NCBI GenBank assembly: GCA_934647305.1
Contig: CAKUFI010000032.1
Span: forward strand, 1-27,402
Source of the DNA: an uncultured Clostridia bacterium
Lineage (GTDB): Bacteria > Bacillota > Clostridia > Christensenellales > Aristaeellaceae
Direction: 5' to 3'
DNA length: 27,402 nucleotides
Every line of letters starts with the position of its first letter. The first letter of the stretch is position 1. Positions 14,909-21,258 of this stretch are shown here, in pieces. The position numbers and the translations under genes were made by a program. Below the pieces are notes generated by a model. It did not search any database, had not been told where the DNA came from, and worked only from the letters and a program-made list of their open reading frames with translations.

Positions 14909-15838
14909 TTATCGCAGCGCGTCCGCAATGCGCGCGCAGTTGTCCCGCATGATGCGTTCGTAGGCCTCCAGATCGCCATCTGCCGCGTGCGCCGACAGAA
15001 TATCGATCAGCGCCACCCGGTAGCCCGCCGCCTGAAGCGCCTCGACCAGGTGCATCGGCGCCTGACTTTCCAGCAGCACCACCTCGGCCTGCGCTTCCTT
15101 CAGCTGGGAAAGCACGCTGTCCAGGTCGTTGTCCTCGACCGCCACGCCCGGCTCATGGTCAATCTGCACCGCGACGTTCAGCGCCAGCTGGTCGGCCAGG
15201 TAGCTAAGCCCCTCGTTCATCAGCGCCACCCGCCGTGAAGGAACCGAAGCCATCGTCTCGGCCATCTCCGCCGCCAGCGCGTCCAGCCGGGACAGGTACT
15301 CCGTCAGGTTCGCGCGATAGGTGTCGGCGTAATCCGGGTCGATCTCGATCAGCGAATACGCCAGCGTCGAGGCGATCGACATCGCGCCGCCCACCGACAG
15401 AAACAGGAACGGATTCTCACCGGTCAGGTGGCTGTCATCCTCGCCCTGCGCCTCACCGTCGTTTTTGAGCGTCTGCCCCTGCAGGCAGGTGATGACGATC
15501 GGGCCGTCCTGCATCGCGGAAAGTGTGCCTGAAAAGCTCTCAAGGCCGCGCCCGCCGCAGATCACCGCGTCCTGACTGGCCAGGATCAGGTAATCCCACT
15601 CGCTCAGCGAATACGACCTGAGGCACCCGTCCTGCGGCTGAATCAGGCAGGAAAGCGCCAGGTCGGGCACGTCCTTGACCAGGTTCAGCGCAATCGCGTA
15701 CAGCGGATAAAAGGTGGCCGCGATCGACTTGCGCCCCTCCTCCTCCTGCTGCACAGGCTCCTGCTTCTTCGCGCAGCCGCACAGCAGCACCGCCGCACAC
15801 AGGCACAGGCACAGGATTTTTCTCAGTCCGCGTTTCGT
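14909..15838 (-). CDS. ZnuA-like metal ABC transporter substrate-binding lipoprotein, possible ACG start
   Basis: About 309 residues with a lipoprotein signal peptide (lipobox LLCGC, Cys22) and the ZnuA/TroA fold pattern: FYPLYAIALNLVKDV, WDYLILASQDAVICGGRGLE, a long central helix, and a C-terminal LESQAPMHLVEALQAAGYRV. The His ligands expected in zinc or manganese binders are mostly missing: QPQDGCLRSYS replaces the usual PHxYEP, and NPFLFLS replaces the NPHxWLSP-like segment. Metal specificity is therefore uncertain. The signal peptide's natural first codon is ACG at 15838, eight bases after AAGGGAGG. No ATG, GTG or TTG lies in frame there. A GTG at 15790 would cut the signal peptide. No permease or ATPase gene is adjacent. 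It heads the operon with the RNase PH/RdgB and phosphoesterase genes. Confidence 0.8.
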   Translation of the reverse strand, partial: TKRGLRKILCLCLCAAVLLCGCAKKQEPVQQEEEGRKSIAATFYPLYAIALNLVKDVPDLALSCLIQPQDGCLRSYSLSEWDYLILASQDAVICGGRGLESFSGTLSAMQDGPIVITCLQGQTLKNDGEAQGEDDSHLTGENPFLFLSVGGAMSIASTLAYSLIEIDPDYADTYRANLTEYLSRLDALAAEMAETMASVPSRRVALMNEGLSYLADQLALNVAVQIDHEPGVAVEDNDLDSVLSQLKEAQAEVVLLESQAPMHLVEALQAAGYRVALIDILSAHAADGDLEAYERIMRDNCARIADALR

Positions 15839-15867
15839 CGCCGCCGCCTCCCTTCGGATGTTTTTAG

Positions 15868-16030
15868 GTAACGCCGCACAAATGAGGTAGTCGGCCGGCG
15901 AATGGATTTTTCGTCAGATGCAAATGCAGAATTCGAAGGTTTACTGGAGGTAAATCGAGAAATTTGCATGTCGCAGATGGCGGAAAAGGCGTCGCCAGAC
16001 GTGCCGCCGAATTGTGCGGTGGTGCCTTTA
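15868..16030 (-). other. Nested inverted repeats forming the 5' leader of the ZnuA-like operon
   Basis: The segment is a long imperfect palindrome. Outer arms are CCGCACAA (15874-15881) and TTGTGCGG (16012-16019). An inner pair is ATGCAAAT (15918-15925) and ATTTGCAT (15962-15969), preceded and followed by TTTTTCG/CGGAAAA-like flanks. The innermost pair is TTTAC/GTAAA near 15940-15955. It lies within the roughly 190-nt untranslated leader of the minus-strand operon. It may be a cis-regulatory RNA or a MITE-like element. No known riboswitch was recognised. Confidence 0.5.
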
Positions 16031-16032
16031 TT

Positions 16033-16062
16033 ATTATATCACGCCGCCCCGCCGCAATGCAA
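16033..16062 (-). promoter_or_regulatory. Promoter of the ZnuA-like/rph-rdgB/phosphoesterase operon
   Basis: On the minus strand TTGCAT (16062-16057) and TATAAT (16038-16033) are spaced 18 bases apart. It would give a long leader of about 190 nt before the lipoprotein gene. Confidence 0.65.
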
Positions 16063-16141
16063 GCCTTCGCCCGTCCTTCCCCACAGACTCAACATTCCCG
16101 GCCAACTTTTTCCGCAAAGGATGGCCAAACCGCGCGGCGTG

Positions 16142-16150
16142 TGCTATAAT
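16142..16150 (+). promoter_or_regulatory. Extended -10 promoter for the small HTH gene
   Basis: TGCTATAAT is a TGn extended -10 element (TATAAT at 16145-16150). The -35 position holds only TGGCCA. The 220-nt region from here to the gene contains three hairpins: repeat family A, TTGGCCGC/GCGGCCAA and AATCCACGAA/TTCGTGGATT. Confidence 0.6.
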
Positions 16151-16167
16151 GAAGGAAACGGTCGCCG

Positions 16168-16200
16168 GGCAGGCTGAGCCTGCACCCACTTGCTGCCGCG
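16168..16200 (-). repeat. Dispersed palindromic repeat family A, copy 3 (inverted)
   Basis: GGCAGGCTGAGCCTGC followed by ACCCACTTGCTGCCGCG is the reverse complement of the copies at 36-68, 231-262 and 17833-17865. It lies between a promoter and the small HTH gene, so it is transcribed as part of the leader. Confidence 0.7.
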
Positions 16201-16217
16201 CATCCTATCGACGACCA

Positions 16218-16276
16218 TTGGCCGCCATTAATTGGAGCGGCCAAGGTCTGCGAATCCACGAAATTCTTCGTGGATT
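16218..16276. repeat. Two further hairpins in the leader of the HTH gene
   Basis: TTGGCCGC (16218-16225) pairs with GCGGCCAA (16237-16244). AATCCACGAA (16253-16262) pairs with TTCGTGGATT (16267-16276) around ATTC. With repeat family A just upstream they form a cluster of stem-loops. Confidence 0.6.
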
Positions 16277-16370
16277 AACGGTCGACATTGCCGCCTCGGG
16301 CAGGGCTAATACACAGCGTGGGCACGGGACGGCGCAAGGTGACACACAAAACGCAGCGGAGGTAATTCTC

Positions 16371-16580
16371 GTGAAGAAGCGCAGGCTTCGCGCGCTGTCC
16401 GGCGAGGAGAAGCGCCTGATTCAGGAGGACGCGAGGCGGCACATCCCGCTTTGCGACCTGGCCGAGGCATACGGCGTGACGAGCCGCACCATACTCGCCG
16501 TGCTCGCCGAGGCGCTGCCGCCCATCGAGCTTCCGCCCGAGCGGCCGCTTCGAAAAGAAGACTGCTATATCCACGCATAG
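16371..16580 (+). CDS. Small helix-turn-helix protein
   Basis: The 69-residue basic protein starts at GTG after GGAGGT. Its centre (about residues 15-45) reads as a helix-turn-helix: IQEDARRHIPLCDLAEAYGV then TSRTILAVLAEAL, like the DNA-binding segment of sigma-factor region 4 or resolvase-type proteins. A Pro/Glu-rich tail follows. No larger family was recognised. It is flanked by palindromic repeats on both sides, so a link to them is conceivable but unsupported. Longer in-frame extensions upstream run through the repeats and are not credible. Confidence 0.6.
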   Translation: MKKRRLRALSGEEKRLIQEDARRHIPLCDLAEAYGVTSRTILAVLAEALPPIELPPERPLRKEDCYIHA

Positions 16581-16664
16581 AGGACTTACCATTTCCGAAA
16601 CCTGACGTTACAGGCAAGAAACAACATCGGCCGAGGAGACGTGTTTTTCTTGCAGCTGCTTTTC

Positions 16665-16714
16665 GGGAGAGCTCGAGAGGGGCTTTTCTCAGAAAAGCCG
16701 CCTCTCGAACGTTT
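16665..16714 (+). repeat. Dispersed palindromic repeat family B, copy 2
   Basis: GGGAGAGCTCGAGAGG leads into GGCTTTTCT-C-AGAAAAGCC and closes with CCTCTCG, then AACGTT. The flanking bases and the right tail match the copy at 13041-13090, while the inner stem differs in compensating positions. It also resembles an intrinsic terminator followed by TTTT. Confidence 0.7.
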
Positions 16715-16806
16715 TCCTGTCGGAGCGCTTAGGACGCAATGAACAGGCTCTGCTTTCGCAGCTGAACAAACTGCTTCAAAAAAGAGGATTGGAGGAAAAC
16801 ACATGA
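16714..16806 (+). pseudogene. 3' tail of a lost gene, possibly a MarR-type regulator
   Basis: The frame ending at TGA 16804-16806 encodes LSERLGRNEQALLSQL then NKLLQKRGLEENT, an amphipathic helix like the C-terminus of MarR-family regulators. Its stop overlaps the isomerase ATG (ATGA), as expected for a former operon partner. Upstream the frame enters repeat family B and no start or DNA-binding domain is found. The similarity is by eye only. Confidence 0.3.
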
Positions 16807-17705
16807 AGCTGGGACTGAGTTCCTATTCCCTGGACAGGGAGATTGAATCGGGGCGCATGACGCTCTTCGAGGTCATCGACTGGGCCGCCGCGCAGGGCGC
16901 GCAGTGCCTGGAGCTGGTGCCCTTCGCCTTCCGCTTTGACGACCCGAAGACCGGCGCCATCGACTTTGACTGGATCGCGCAGGTACGCCGCCGCGCGCAG
17001 GACGCGGGCATCGAGCTAATCAACTACTCGGTGCTGGCCGATTTCTGCAAAACGGGCGAGGATTTCGAGCGCGAGGTGGCCCGCGTGTGCCACGAGGTGG
17101 ACATTGCCGCCGAACTGGGCGTGCCTCAGATGCGCCACGACGTATGCTCCTTCCGCCGCCCGCACGCCGAGAACACCCTGCGCGACTTCGAGCGCTGGCT
17201 GCCGGTCATGGCCGAGGGCGCGCGCCGGGTCACCGAGCACGCGGCCGGCCTGGGCGTGCGCACGCTGATTGAGAACCACGGCTTCTTCGCCAACGGCTGC
17301 GACCGGGTCGAGCGCATACTGGACGCGGTCGATCACCCCAACTACGGCCTGCTGCTGGACACTGGCAACATCGTCTGCGTGGATGAAGACGCGACCGTCG
17401 CCGCCCAGACGCTGGCGCATCGCGCGCAGATGGTGCACCTCAAGGACTTCTACATCCGCACCCGCGACCCTGGCGACGCGCACCAGTTCGACTGTGCCGG
17501 CACCTGGTTCCGCTCCCGCGGCGGCAAGTATCTGCGCGGCGCAATCCTCGCCCAGGGCGACCTGGACATGCAGGCCATACTGACCACGCTGCGCGAAAGC
17601 GGCTACTCGGGCGGCATCGCCATCGAGTTTGAGGGCCTCGAGGACGCGCGCTACTCGAGCGCCGTCGGCCTGGCCAACGCCCGCAGGCTGTGGGGAAACG
17701 AATAA
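16803..17705 (+). CDS. Sugar phosphate isomerase/epimerase (xylose isomerase-like TIM barrel)
   Basis: The 300-residue protein belongs to the AP_endonuc_2 superfamily. Candidate metal ligands sit at strand ends as in the family: Glu157 (LIENHG), Asp186 (LLLDTGN), His212 (MVHLKDF) and Glu275 (IAIEFEG). The N-terminus MKLGLSSYSLDREI and the length are typical. Enzymes of this group isomerise or epimerise sugars such as inosose or hydroxypyruvate; the substrate here cannot be named. GGATTGGAGG precedes the ATG. It is convergent with the lipoprotein gene downstream and shares a bidirectional hairpin with it. Confidence 0.88.
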   Translation: MKLGLSSYSLDREIESGRMTLFEVIDWAAAQGAQCLELVPFAFRFDDPKTGAIDFDWIAQVRRRAQDAGIELINYSVLADFCKTGEDFEREVARVCHEVDIAAELGVPQMRHDVCSFRRPHAENTLRDFERWLPVMAEGARRVTEHAAGLGVRTLIENHGFFANGCDRVERILDAVDHPNYGLLLDTGNIVCVDEDATVAAQTLAHRAQMVHLKDFYIRTRDPGDAHQFDCAGTWFRSRGGKYLRGAILAQGDLDMQAILTTLRESGYSGGIAIEFEGLEDARYSSAVGLANARRLWGNE

Positions 17706-17721
17706 ATCCGGACAGACGAAA

Positions 17722-17821
17722 CGCTCCCGACCCTCCGCATGGAAGGCCGGGAGCGCCACCCTCACCAGTCTCCGCTAAAAATCGAAGAAACCAGCCGCTT
17801 CAATCTATGGCGGCTGGTTTC
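17722..17821. terminator. Two hairpins between convergent genes
   Basis: CGCTCCCG (17722-17729) pairs with CGGGAGCG (17748-17755), with an inner CCTCC/GGAAGG stem. GAAACCAGCCGC (17787-17798) pairs with GCGGCTGGTTTC (17810-17821). On the minus strand the second is followed by TTCGATTTTT, on the plus strand by a weak GTGTTCT. The pair probably terminates both convergent units. Confidence 0.65.
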
Positions 17822-17832
17822 GTGTTCTATCC

Positions 17833-17865
17833 GGCGGTAGCAAGTGAGTGCAGGCTCAGCCTGCC
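17833..17865 (+). repeat. Dispersed palindromic repeat family A, copy 4
   Basis: GGCGGTAGCAAGTGAG then TGCAGGCTCAGCCTGCC repeats the unit at 36-68 and 231-262. It is about 40 bases past the stop of the minus-strand lipoprotein gene. A hairpin unit beginning CCGACCCTCCG at 17864 is a near copy of one at 17727. Confidence 0.7.
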
Positions 17866-17904
17866 GACCCTCCGTATGGAAGGCCGGAAGCGCTTTTTGT
17901 TTGA

Positions 17905-20583
17905 TCAGCCGACCTGCTCGATCTTATACTCGAGCGCGAAGTCGGAGAAGAGGAAGGTCTGGAACTCGACCGTGGCCACGCCGTCCGCGTCGTCGCCGAT
18001 CAGGCCCATGGCCTGCTGCACGTTGATGACCGCGCTGCGGGTGCCTTCGCCGAACTCGCCGTCGCGGTTGGCATCCGCGTCGCGCAGGTAGCCCAGCTCG
18101 ATCAGACGCTCCTGAAGCGCGAGCACCTCGTCGCCGGTCATGCCGACGGTGAGCTCCTCATACTCGACGTACTCGGGCGCGTCGGCCGCAAAGAGCCGCT
18201 CCTGCAGTTCGACCGTCGCGATGCCCGACTGCTCCATGCCGAAGCGGTACTGAAGCGCCGTCACCGCGTTGAGGGTGTTCTGGCCGAATTCGCCGTCCGC
18301 GCCGCCGGAAAGCCAGCCCAGCTCGATCAGGCGCTGCTGCAGGCGCTTGACGCGGCTGTTCTGCTCGCCGTAAGTCAGCGCGGTGTAACTGCCGTCGTCG
18401 CCGGTATCTCCGGTGTCGCCGGGGGCGCTCGACGCGGAGGGTGCGTTGCTGGAGAACAGGTATTCCTGCAGCTCGGGGGTGGCGATGCCGTCGGCCGTCC
18501 AGCCAATGGCCTGCTGGAAGGCGACCACAGCCGCCTGGGTGATATCCTTGTAGTTGCCGGCGACGTTGCCGCTGAAGTAGCCCAGCTCCTTGAGCCTGCG
18601 CTGCAGGTTCTTGACCGCCTCACCGCTCACGCCGTAACTGAGGGTCTGATAGCCGCTGGTGGAGGGCGCCTGCGTCGGCTGCGAGGGCTGCGCGGTGGGC
18701 GCGCTGGGGGCAGTGGACGCGTAGAGGTACTCCTGGGTATCGGGGTCGGCCACGCCGGTCGGGCTCAGGCCGATCGCCGCCTGGAAGGCCTCCAGGGCAG
18801 TCTTGGTCTTCGCGCCGAAGTCGCCGTCGGCCTTGCCGGTCAGGTAGCCCAGATCGATCAGCCGCTGCTGCAGCTTCTTGACCGCCGCGCCGGTATCGCC
18901 CTTTTCGAGGGTGCCGTAGCCTGCGGCGTCGTCGTAGGCCGGGGCCTGCGCGGAAAAGAGGTACTGCTGCAGCACCACGGTGGCCACGCCGTCGGTATTC
19001 CAGCCGATGGCGCTCTCGAACAGCTTCACGGCCGCCTCGGTCTTGTCGAGGTAGTTGCCGCCGATCTCACCGTTAAAGTAGCCCAGCTCCTTCAGGCGCT
19101 TCTGCAGGCGCTTGACCGCGTCGCCGGTGTCGCCGTGGCGCAGCTCGGTGTACTCGGTCTGCGCAGGGGCCTGGGTCGGCTGCGCGGGCGCGCCGGTCGC
19201 AGTGGACGCGGGCGCGGTGTAGGTGGGCGCGTAGAGCGAGAACAGGTATTCCTGCACCGCCTCGGTCGCGGTACCGTTTTCGTTATAGCCGATGCTCTTC
19301 TGGAAGAGCTTGATCGCGTTTTCAGTCGCCTTGCCGTATTCGCCGTCGGCCTTGCCGGTCAGATAACCCAGCGCGATGAGCCGCTTCTGCAGCGCGCGCA
19401 CCTCCTCGCCGGTCGAGCCGCGCGTGAGGGTGGTGTACTTGCCGTCAGTCGAGGGGGCCTGCGTCACGGAGGGCGAGGCAGTTTCCTGCGCCATCGGGGC
19501 GTTCGAGGCGAACAGCTTGGTCTGCAGCGAGGCGGTGGCCACACCGGTCTGCGTCAGGCCCAGCGCCGCCTGGAACCGCTTGACGGCCGCCTCGGTCTCG
19601 CTGTAGTACTTGCCGGTGGCGGTGTGGTCGAAGTAGCCCAGCTCCTTGAGGCGCTGCTGCAGGCGCTTGACCGCGTCGCTCTTGTCGCCGTACTCGAGGT
19701 CGACATAGCCCGAGGTGGTCGTGCCGCCGGTCGAGGGCGCTTTGGTGGGACTCGGGGCCTGGGTGACCCTGGGCGCGGCGGTAGCCACGGCAATGGGCGC
19801 GTTCGCGGAGAACAGCGACTGCTGCAGCGACGCGGAGGCCACGCCGTTCTGGGTCAGGCCCAGCGCCGCCTGGAACCGCTTAACGGCGTTCTCGGTCTTG
19901 GTGCCGAAGGAGCCGTCGGCCGAGCCGGACAGGTACCCCAGCGCGATCAGACGCTGCTGGAGCTTCGTCACGCCATCACCCTTGTCGCCGCGGATCAGCG
20001 TGGTGTAGCCGTTGTCGCTGACGGTGGTGTTGTTATTGTTGTTTTTGCCGTTTGAGGTATCGAGCGCCGGCGAATAGGTGGGCGCGGTGGACAGGAACAG
20101 CTTTTCCTGCAGCGTCACCGTAGCCACGCCGGTCTGGGACAGGCCCAGCGCCGCCTGGAACCGCTTGACAGCGGTCTTGGTGTTGGAGCCGAAGTTGCCG
20201 TCGGCCGTGCCGGAGAGGTACCCCAGCGCGATCAGGCGCTCCTGAAGCTGCACGACGCCGTCGCCGGTGGAGCCCAGCTCCAGCCTCGCAAGCGGCACCT
20301 TCTGGGTGGTCTGCTGCGGCGGATTGGTCGCGGCGGCCGTATTGTCGCCCACGTTGTTGTCGTTCTGCCAGTTCTGATCGACCGGGCTGACGGTGGGCGT
20401 GGCGGTGGGCTGCGGAACCGGGGTGTCGGTCGCGGTCACCTGGTTGGTATCGAAGGGCAGGATCGAGTCGACGGTGTAGTCGGACAGCGGATCCTTGTTG
20501 TCCACCGACGGCGCGCAGCCGGACAGCAGACACACGCCCAGGATCAGTACCAGCGCTTTTTTATATGCGTCGTTTCTTTTCAT
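17905..20583 (-). CDS. Lipoprotein with nine peptidoglycan-binding repeats
   Basis: The 892-residue protein has a lipoprotein signal peptide (LLSGC, Cys23), a Pro/Thr/Asn-rich spacer to about residue 95, then nine PG_binding_1-type repeats of about 70 residues to the C-terminus, with no catalytic domain. Each repeat follows the pattern LxxGDxGxxVxxLQxRLxxLGY, then FG or Y with T and AVxxFQ, and ends VATxxLQxxLFxxxAP. Two subtypes occur: LIALGYLSG-ADG in repeats 1, 2, 4, 6, 8 and 9, and LKELGYF with GxY in repeats 3, 5 and 7. The last repeat carries an extra DADANRDGE segment like a calcium-binding DxNxDG loop. The ATG at 20583 follows AAAGGAG. A secreted relative is encoded at 5131-7548. It is probably a membrane-anchored wall-binding scaffold. 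Confidence 0.87.
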   Translation of the reverse strand: MKRNDAYKKALVLILGVCLLSGCAPSVDNKDPLSDYTVDSILPFDTNQVTATDTPVPQPTATPTVSPVDQNWQNDNNVGDNTAAATNPPQQTTQKVPLARLELGSTGDGVVQLQERLIALGYLSGTADGNFGSNTKTAVKRFQAALGLSQTGVATVTLQEKLFLSTAPTYSPALDTSNGKNNNNNTTVSDNGYTTLIRGDKGDGVTKLQQRLIALGYLSGSADGSFGTKTENAVKRFQAALGLTQNGVASASLQQSLFSANAPIAVATAAPRVTQAPSPTKAPSTGGTTTSGYVDLEYGDKSDAVKRLQQRLKELGYFDHTATGKYYSETEAAVKRFQAALGLTQTGVATASLQTKLFASNAPMAQETASPSVTQAPSTDGKYTTLTRGSTGEEVRALQKRLIALGYLTGKADGEYGKATENAIKLFQKSIGYNENGTATEAVQEYLFSLYAPTYTAPASTATGAPAQPTQAPAQTEYTELRHGDTGDAVKRLQKRLKELGYFNGEIGGNYLDKTEAAVKLFESAIGWNTDGVATVVLQQYLFSAQAPAYDDAAGYGTLEKGDTGAAVKKLQQRLIDLGYLTGKADGDFGAKTKTALEAFQAAIGLSPTGVADPDTQEYLYASTAPSAPTAQPSQPTQAPSTSGYQTLSYGVSGEAVKNLQRRLKELGYFSGNVAGNYKDITQAAVVAFQQAIGWTADGIATPELQEYLFSSNAPSASSAPGDTGDTGDDGSYTALTYGEQNSRVKRLQQRLIELGWLSGGADGEFGQNTLNAVTALQYRFGMEQSGIATVELQERLFAADAPEYVEYEELTVGMTGDEVLALQERLIELGYLRDADANRDGEFGEGTRSAVINVQQAMGLIGDDADGVATVEFQTFLFSDFALEYKIEQVG

Positions 20584-20630
20584 TGAAGTGCGAACTCCTT
20601 TCGCCATGAGTGGTTACGTTTTTATGACGC

Positions 20631-20668
20631 AAAAGGCGGCCTGGAAGTTGCACCTTCCGGCCGTCTTC
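20631..20668 (-). terminator. Intrinsic terminator of the second MarR gene
   Basis: On the minus strand a stem with GGCC and GAAG arms, pairing around GTGCAA with CTTCC and GGCC, ends in CGCCTTTT. It separates the marR gene from the lipoprotein gene downstream. Confidence 0.7.
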
Positions 20669-20697
20669 TGAGAAAAAAATCCAAAATGTTACAAATG

Positions 20698-21147
20698 TTA
20701 CAGTTTGCCCAGGATGCGCACGACGCTCTTGAGCGCCTGCTGAAGCTCGGTGAATTCCTCTTCGGTCAAGCCGTTCTTCCATTTGGCCACGCGCTCGCGC
20801 ATCGCCTCCAGCGCCCTCTCCACCTTTTCGCGGCCTTCCGGCAGGATGGTCACATTGACCACGCGGCGGTCGCGGTTGTTTTTCGTGCGCTCCACCCAGC
20901 CGGCGTCGGTCAGGTGATCGATCAGCGGGGTAATGTTAGGCTTGGCGATGCCGAATCGCTTGGAAATCTCGGTCACGGACATATCGCCCTCCCTCGCCAG
21001 CGCGGACAGCACCTGCATATGGGACAGGGGCATATCCAGGCACTCACGCACCTCTGCCATGCGGATCAGGCGCTTGTTGAGCAGCGGCACGACCTCCAGC
21101 AGATCCAACTCGATTCCATTCAACTGCGTCGATTCGGTCGAAGACAT
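20698..21147 (-). CDS. MarR-family transcriptional regulator
   Basis: The 149-residue protein has the MarR winged helix-turn-helix at about 42-110: MSHMQVLSALAREGDMSVTE-like entry, recognition segment ISKRFGIAKPNITPLIDHL and wing NRDRRVVNVTILPEGRE. Long helices for dimerisation flank it. The ATG at 21147 follows GGAGGAAAT. It is alone in its unit, with a palindromic operator over its promoter and a terminator after it, so autoregulation is likely. Its other targets are unknown; the lipoprotein gene downstream is one candidate. It is only distantly similar to the MarR protein at 3967-4470. Confidence 0.9.
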   Translation of the reverse strand: MSSTESTQLNGIELDLLEVVPLLNKRLIRMAEVRECLDMPLSHMQVLSALAREGDMSVTEISKRFGIAKPNITPLIDHLTDAGWVERTKNNRDRRVVNVTILPEGREKVERALEAMRERVAKWKNGLTEEEFTELQQALKSVVRILGKL

Positions 21148-21198
21148 ATCACATTTCCTCCATGCAATAATACGTCGGTAGGTTGTTTAAGCATTCAT

Positions 21199-21230
21199 AT
21201 CATACATAAGGGTGCTTGCAAATGCAAGCA
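21199..21230 (-). promoter_or_regulatory. Promoter and palindromic operator of the second marR gene
   Basis: On the minus strand TTGCAT (21227-21222) and TATGAT (21204-21199) are 17 bases apart. The dyad TGCTTGCA (21213-21220) and TGCAAGCA (21223-21230), with two bases between, covers the -35 box. That is the expected place for a repressor site. Confidence 0.75.
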
Positions 21231-21258
21231 TATCGCCGTAAAATAACACGTTTTCAGG

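Noticed and set aside
15902..16177. Small plus-strand protein within the nested-palindrome region
   Set aside because: No convincing ribosome site; the frame covers the inverted repeats and the minus-strand promoter, so it is more likely a by-product of the structured element.
16014..16370. N-terminal extension of the small HTH protein
   Set aside because: It would translate through the promoter and three hairpins; the GTG at 16371 with GGAGGT is far better.
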